In this document: positions 62,199 through 64,000 of the stretch, piece by piece
How positions within the stretch are numbered: the stretch's first letter is position 1
How the letters are laid out: the number at the start of each line of letters is the position of its first letter
Assembly: GCA_965216645.1 (NCBI GenBank)
Contig: CBDCGJ010000043.1
Coordinates: 83,421-147,420, forward strand
Reading direction: 5' to 3'
Length of the DNA: 64,000 nucleotides
Source of the DNA: CBDCGJ01 sp965216645
Lineage (GTDB): Bacteria; Pseudomonadota; Alphaproteobacteria; GCA-2731375
Position numbers and translations under genes: made by a program
Notes under the pieces: model-generated
Databases searched by the model: none
Told to the model about the DNA's origin: nothing
The model's input: only the letters and a program-made list of their open reading frames with translations

Positions 62199-63506
62199 TC
62201 AAAATCGGCTATACAATGTGAAACCGAGGCGGTTGCGGCCGTAATCCCGGTTCGAACGCGTCGAGTTGCGGTGGCCGTAGCGATAATGCAGAGCCGCATA
62301 AGAGCCTCGGATGAATTCGTAACGGAGTTCGGTTGAGAAGGACAGGGTGATGTCGTCCCGGCTCTCCCCCCGCGCGGCGCTGTGATGGCGATAGTCGTCG
62401 TGACTCGCTTGAACCCGATTGATCAAACGCCATTGCCGTTCGATCTGGTAGTCCGCCCCCAGGCGCAGCCGCGTGCGCACCACACCGGACACGCCTCTCG
62501 ACGTGGTTTCCCGCAATTGCCGGCGAAGCTGCGCGCTAAGCAGCAGTCGATCGGTGGCGATCCACGCCGCATCGCCGGTGAGGGCTGGGGCCGTTGTCGT
62601 CGAAAACTCGCTCGCGTCATATTTTTGGGACAGCAATCCAAGTCCGCCGCGCAGCCAAATTGGTGCGCCCCTACGGCCATATTCCCAACCGATCAGGGCT
62701 TCGGCGCCGGCGGAATCCCGGCTGACCTCCGCCGTCCCGTCGATGCGTTGGTCATAGTCGATGCGGTTCAGCGTAGCCTCGCCGAACAGCCGCGATTTCG
62801 GCGATAATTCATAGATGCCGCCGGCCTTTATCCATCCCCGCCGGCGGTCGCGATCGTCCTCGATCACAAGCGAGCCGTCGACCGCCCGCCGATTGTGGAA
62901 ATCCCAACCGCTTAGACCGACCGCGACGAAGGTGCTGTGGATATCGATCGGCATGTCGTAGCGGGCCGACAGGTCCAATCGGTCGTAGCTGACATATTCC
63001 AAGCTCCGATCATTATCGTCATCGTCAAAGCCGCCAAGCGGGATATGGTCGTGACGATATCGTCCCCGCAGTTCCAGGCGTTGCCCATAGTTCAAATCGA
63101 ACCAGGCGGTGGCGCTCAAGTCGCCATCCACATAGTCGTTATTGGTGTTGTCCGCGAAGAAGCCCGCTTCCAACTGACCTTTCAGTTCGAAGCGATAGCG
63201 GTCCAGATCCGCGGTCAAACGAAACCCCGGCGACAGTACGAGCACAAGGTCGCTGTTCGCGTCATTCTCCTGCCGATAAATGTTGTCGTCGAAATAGACC
63301 GTTGCAAATCCGCCCAAGCGGAGATTGAGCAGGCCCAACGGTTCGGCGGGCGGTCGGTCAGGTTCTTCTCCCAAGACCGGAATATCGTCGAATTGGCCTT
63401 TCTCTGAGGTGGCGACTTGCGCCGCCGCCGGAGATACAACGATCAAACCAAGAAGGCAAAACGCGAGCCGCCGGACCGAGTAGCCGAGGTTCATGTTAAA
63501 ACCCAT
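62199..63506 (-). CDS. Outer-membrane beta-barrel protein (BBP2-like, exopolysaccharide locus)
   Basis: A protein of about 435 residues. A signal peptide (VRRLAFCLLGLIVVSPAAAQ) is followed by amphipathic beta-strand repeats (e.g. RLELRGRYRHDHIPLGGF, TELRYEFIRGSYAALHYRYG). It ends in LYSRF, a C-terminal Phe as in BAM-inserted barrels. The family is common in exopolysaccharide loci, where it may serve export or sensing. ATG at 63506 is preferred; 63539 overlaps the upstream SLR gene (ATGA), and 63494 is another option. Convergent with the SLR gene, 20 bp between stops. Confidence 0.82.
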   Translation of the reverse strand: MGFNMNLGYSVRRLAFCLLGLIVVSPAAAQVATSEKGQFDDIPVLGEEPDRPPAEPLGLLNLRLGGFATVYFDDNIYRQENDANSDLVLVLSPGFRLTADLDRYRFELKGQLEAGFFADNTNNDYVDGDLSATAWFDLNYGQRLELRGRYRHDHIPLGGFDDDDNDRSLEYVSYDRLDLSARYDMPIDIHSTFVAVGLSGWDFHNRRAVDGSLVIEDDRDRRRGWIKAGGIYELSPKSRLFGEATLNRIDYDQRIDGTAEVSRDSAGAEALIGWEYGRRGAPIWLRGGLGLLSQKYDASEFSTTTAPALTGDAAWIATDRLLLSAQLRRQLRETTSRGVSGVVRTRLRLGADYQIERQWRLINRVQASHDDYRHHSAARGESRDDITLSFSTELRYEFIRGSYAALHYRYGHRNSTRSNRDYGRNRLGFTLYSRF

Positions 63507-63535
63507 TTCGTCATCTCTGCACCCGATCAGGTTTC

Positions 63536-64000
63536 TCATTGTTTTGGCGCCAGTTGCTCCAGGACCGCGCCGGCAAGTGGGTAACCGTTGCGTTGCGCGC
63601 GCTTCAACCAGGTTCGCGCCAGCTCCAGATCCTTGGCCACATGGAAGCCGCTGACATGCGCCATGGCGAGCTTGAATTGAGCCTCGCCATTGCCGCGGTC
63701 GGCGGCCTTGCGATACCAACGGAACGCCGCCGCCACATCGAGGGTCTCGCCGTGGGAGCCGGCGCTCAGATGATTGGCGAGCAGCACCATGGCGCGGCTG
63801 TTGCCGAGATTGGCGGCCCGGCGGAGCGACGTTTTGCCAACTTCGACGGAAGCGGGGTCGCCGGCCGCGAAAGATCGTCTGGCGCGTTTGAGCATGGCGC
63901 GTCCTTCTCTGGCCGCGATCGTCTGCTTCGATACTTTTCGGCGGGATTTGATCTTTTTCGGTTTCGGCCGCAATAACCGGGCGAGCAACGTCGCGGCCTC
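63536..64000 (-). CDS. Sel1-repeat protein, partial at window edge
   Basis: The frame is open through the right edge, so only the last 154 residues or so are visible. A basic stretch PKPKKIKSRRKVSK precedes tandem SLRs: KTSLRRAANLGNSRAMVLLA, AFRWYRKAADRGNGEAQFKL and LARTWLKRAQRNGYPLAGAV. It is probably part of the exopolysaccharide gene cluster extending to the right. A TTG at 63988 could be an internal start, but nothing proves it. Confidence 0.8.
   Translation of the reverse strand, partial: EAATLLARLLRPKPKKIKSRRKVSKQTIAAREGRAMLKRARRSFAAGDPASVEVGKTSLRRAANLGNSRAMVLLANHLSAGSHGETLDVAAAFRWYRKAADRGNGEAQFKLAMAHVSGFHVAKDLELARTWLKRAQRNGYPLAGAVLEQLAPKQ

Noticed and set aside
1..64000. CRISPR array, tRNA, rRNA, prophage genes
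   Set aside because: No regularly spaced repeats, cloverleaf sequences, rRNA signature or phage structural genes were seen anywhere in the window.

Overview
The window reads as an alphaproteobacterial chromosome segment, most likely from the Rhodospirillales. The evidence is gene content and order: fused ispDF next to pgpA and cinA, then dusB-ntrB-ntrC-ntrY-ntrX-trkA-trkH-dat-hfq-hflX, and later DUF3572/divK/pleD/rpmG. Most genes are GC-rich, tightly packed and joined by 4-base ATGA/GTGA overlaps. No rRNA, tRNA, CRISPR array or prophage was seen.

1-2.6 kb: minus-strand housekeeping genes (ispDF, pgpA, cinA-type amidase, start of a membrane protein). 2.6-5.3 kb: a mobile island. A REP-associated tyrosine transposase (RAYT) gene is bracketed by two inverted pairs of a 21-27 bp palindrome (core AAAGGGTC-A/T-GACCCTTT), and an IS110-type element of about 1.4 kb sits against the RAYT 3' end. 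5.2-18.1 kb: nitrogen regulation (dusB, NtrBC, NtrYX), TrkAH potassium uptake, D-amino acid transaminase, Hfq and HflX.

18.1-24.1 kb: an MlrC-like metallopeptidase; then, on the minus strand, a GntR regulator, an SsuABC-type ABC transporter with a frameshifted ATPase, a VOC protein and a yeast-type cytosine deaminase, which together suggest pyrimidine uptake and use. 24.2-37.5 kb: a purine catabolic island. One arm (uraH-xdhA-xdhB-xdhC-guaD-ABC transporter-BMP binding protein) runs left into a strong terminator. The divergent arm (puuE-uraD-alc-allA) runs right. Together they cover guanine to glyoxylate plus urea, except for the urate oxidase step.

37.5-45.8 kb: dinB, a ROK kinase, a HAD phosphatase, DUF3572, divK, pleD, rpmG (L33), an MFS transporter, two Nudix hydrolases and DUF983. 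45.8-54.6 kb: accessory metabolism (carotenoid oxygenase, cupin, CoA-transferase, FMN-binding protein, DUF389, TetR regulator with a likely operator, DUF2852, a secreted DUF4412-like protein, a flavin monooxygenase/acyl-CoA dehydrogenase-like enzyme).

54.6-55.9 kb is an AT-rich stretch of 1.25 kb with no convincing gene but two exact CtrA-type TTAACCAT boxes. It leads into an alginate-like exopolysaccharide locus: GDP-mannose dehydrogenase (algD), mannose-1-P guanylyltransferase/isomerase (algA), a very large secreted Sel1-repeat protein, and convergent genes for an outer-membrane beta-barrel and another Sel1-repeat protein that continue past the right edge.

Five genes (ABC ATPase, xdhB, allA, the DUF4412-like gene, the acyl-CoA dehydrogenase-like gene) are each broken by a +1-frame insertion. 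Four of these insertions lie in homopolymer runs, which raises the possibility of sequencing error rather than real gene loss.
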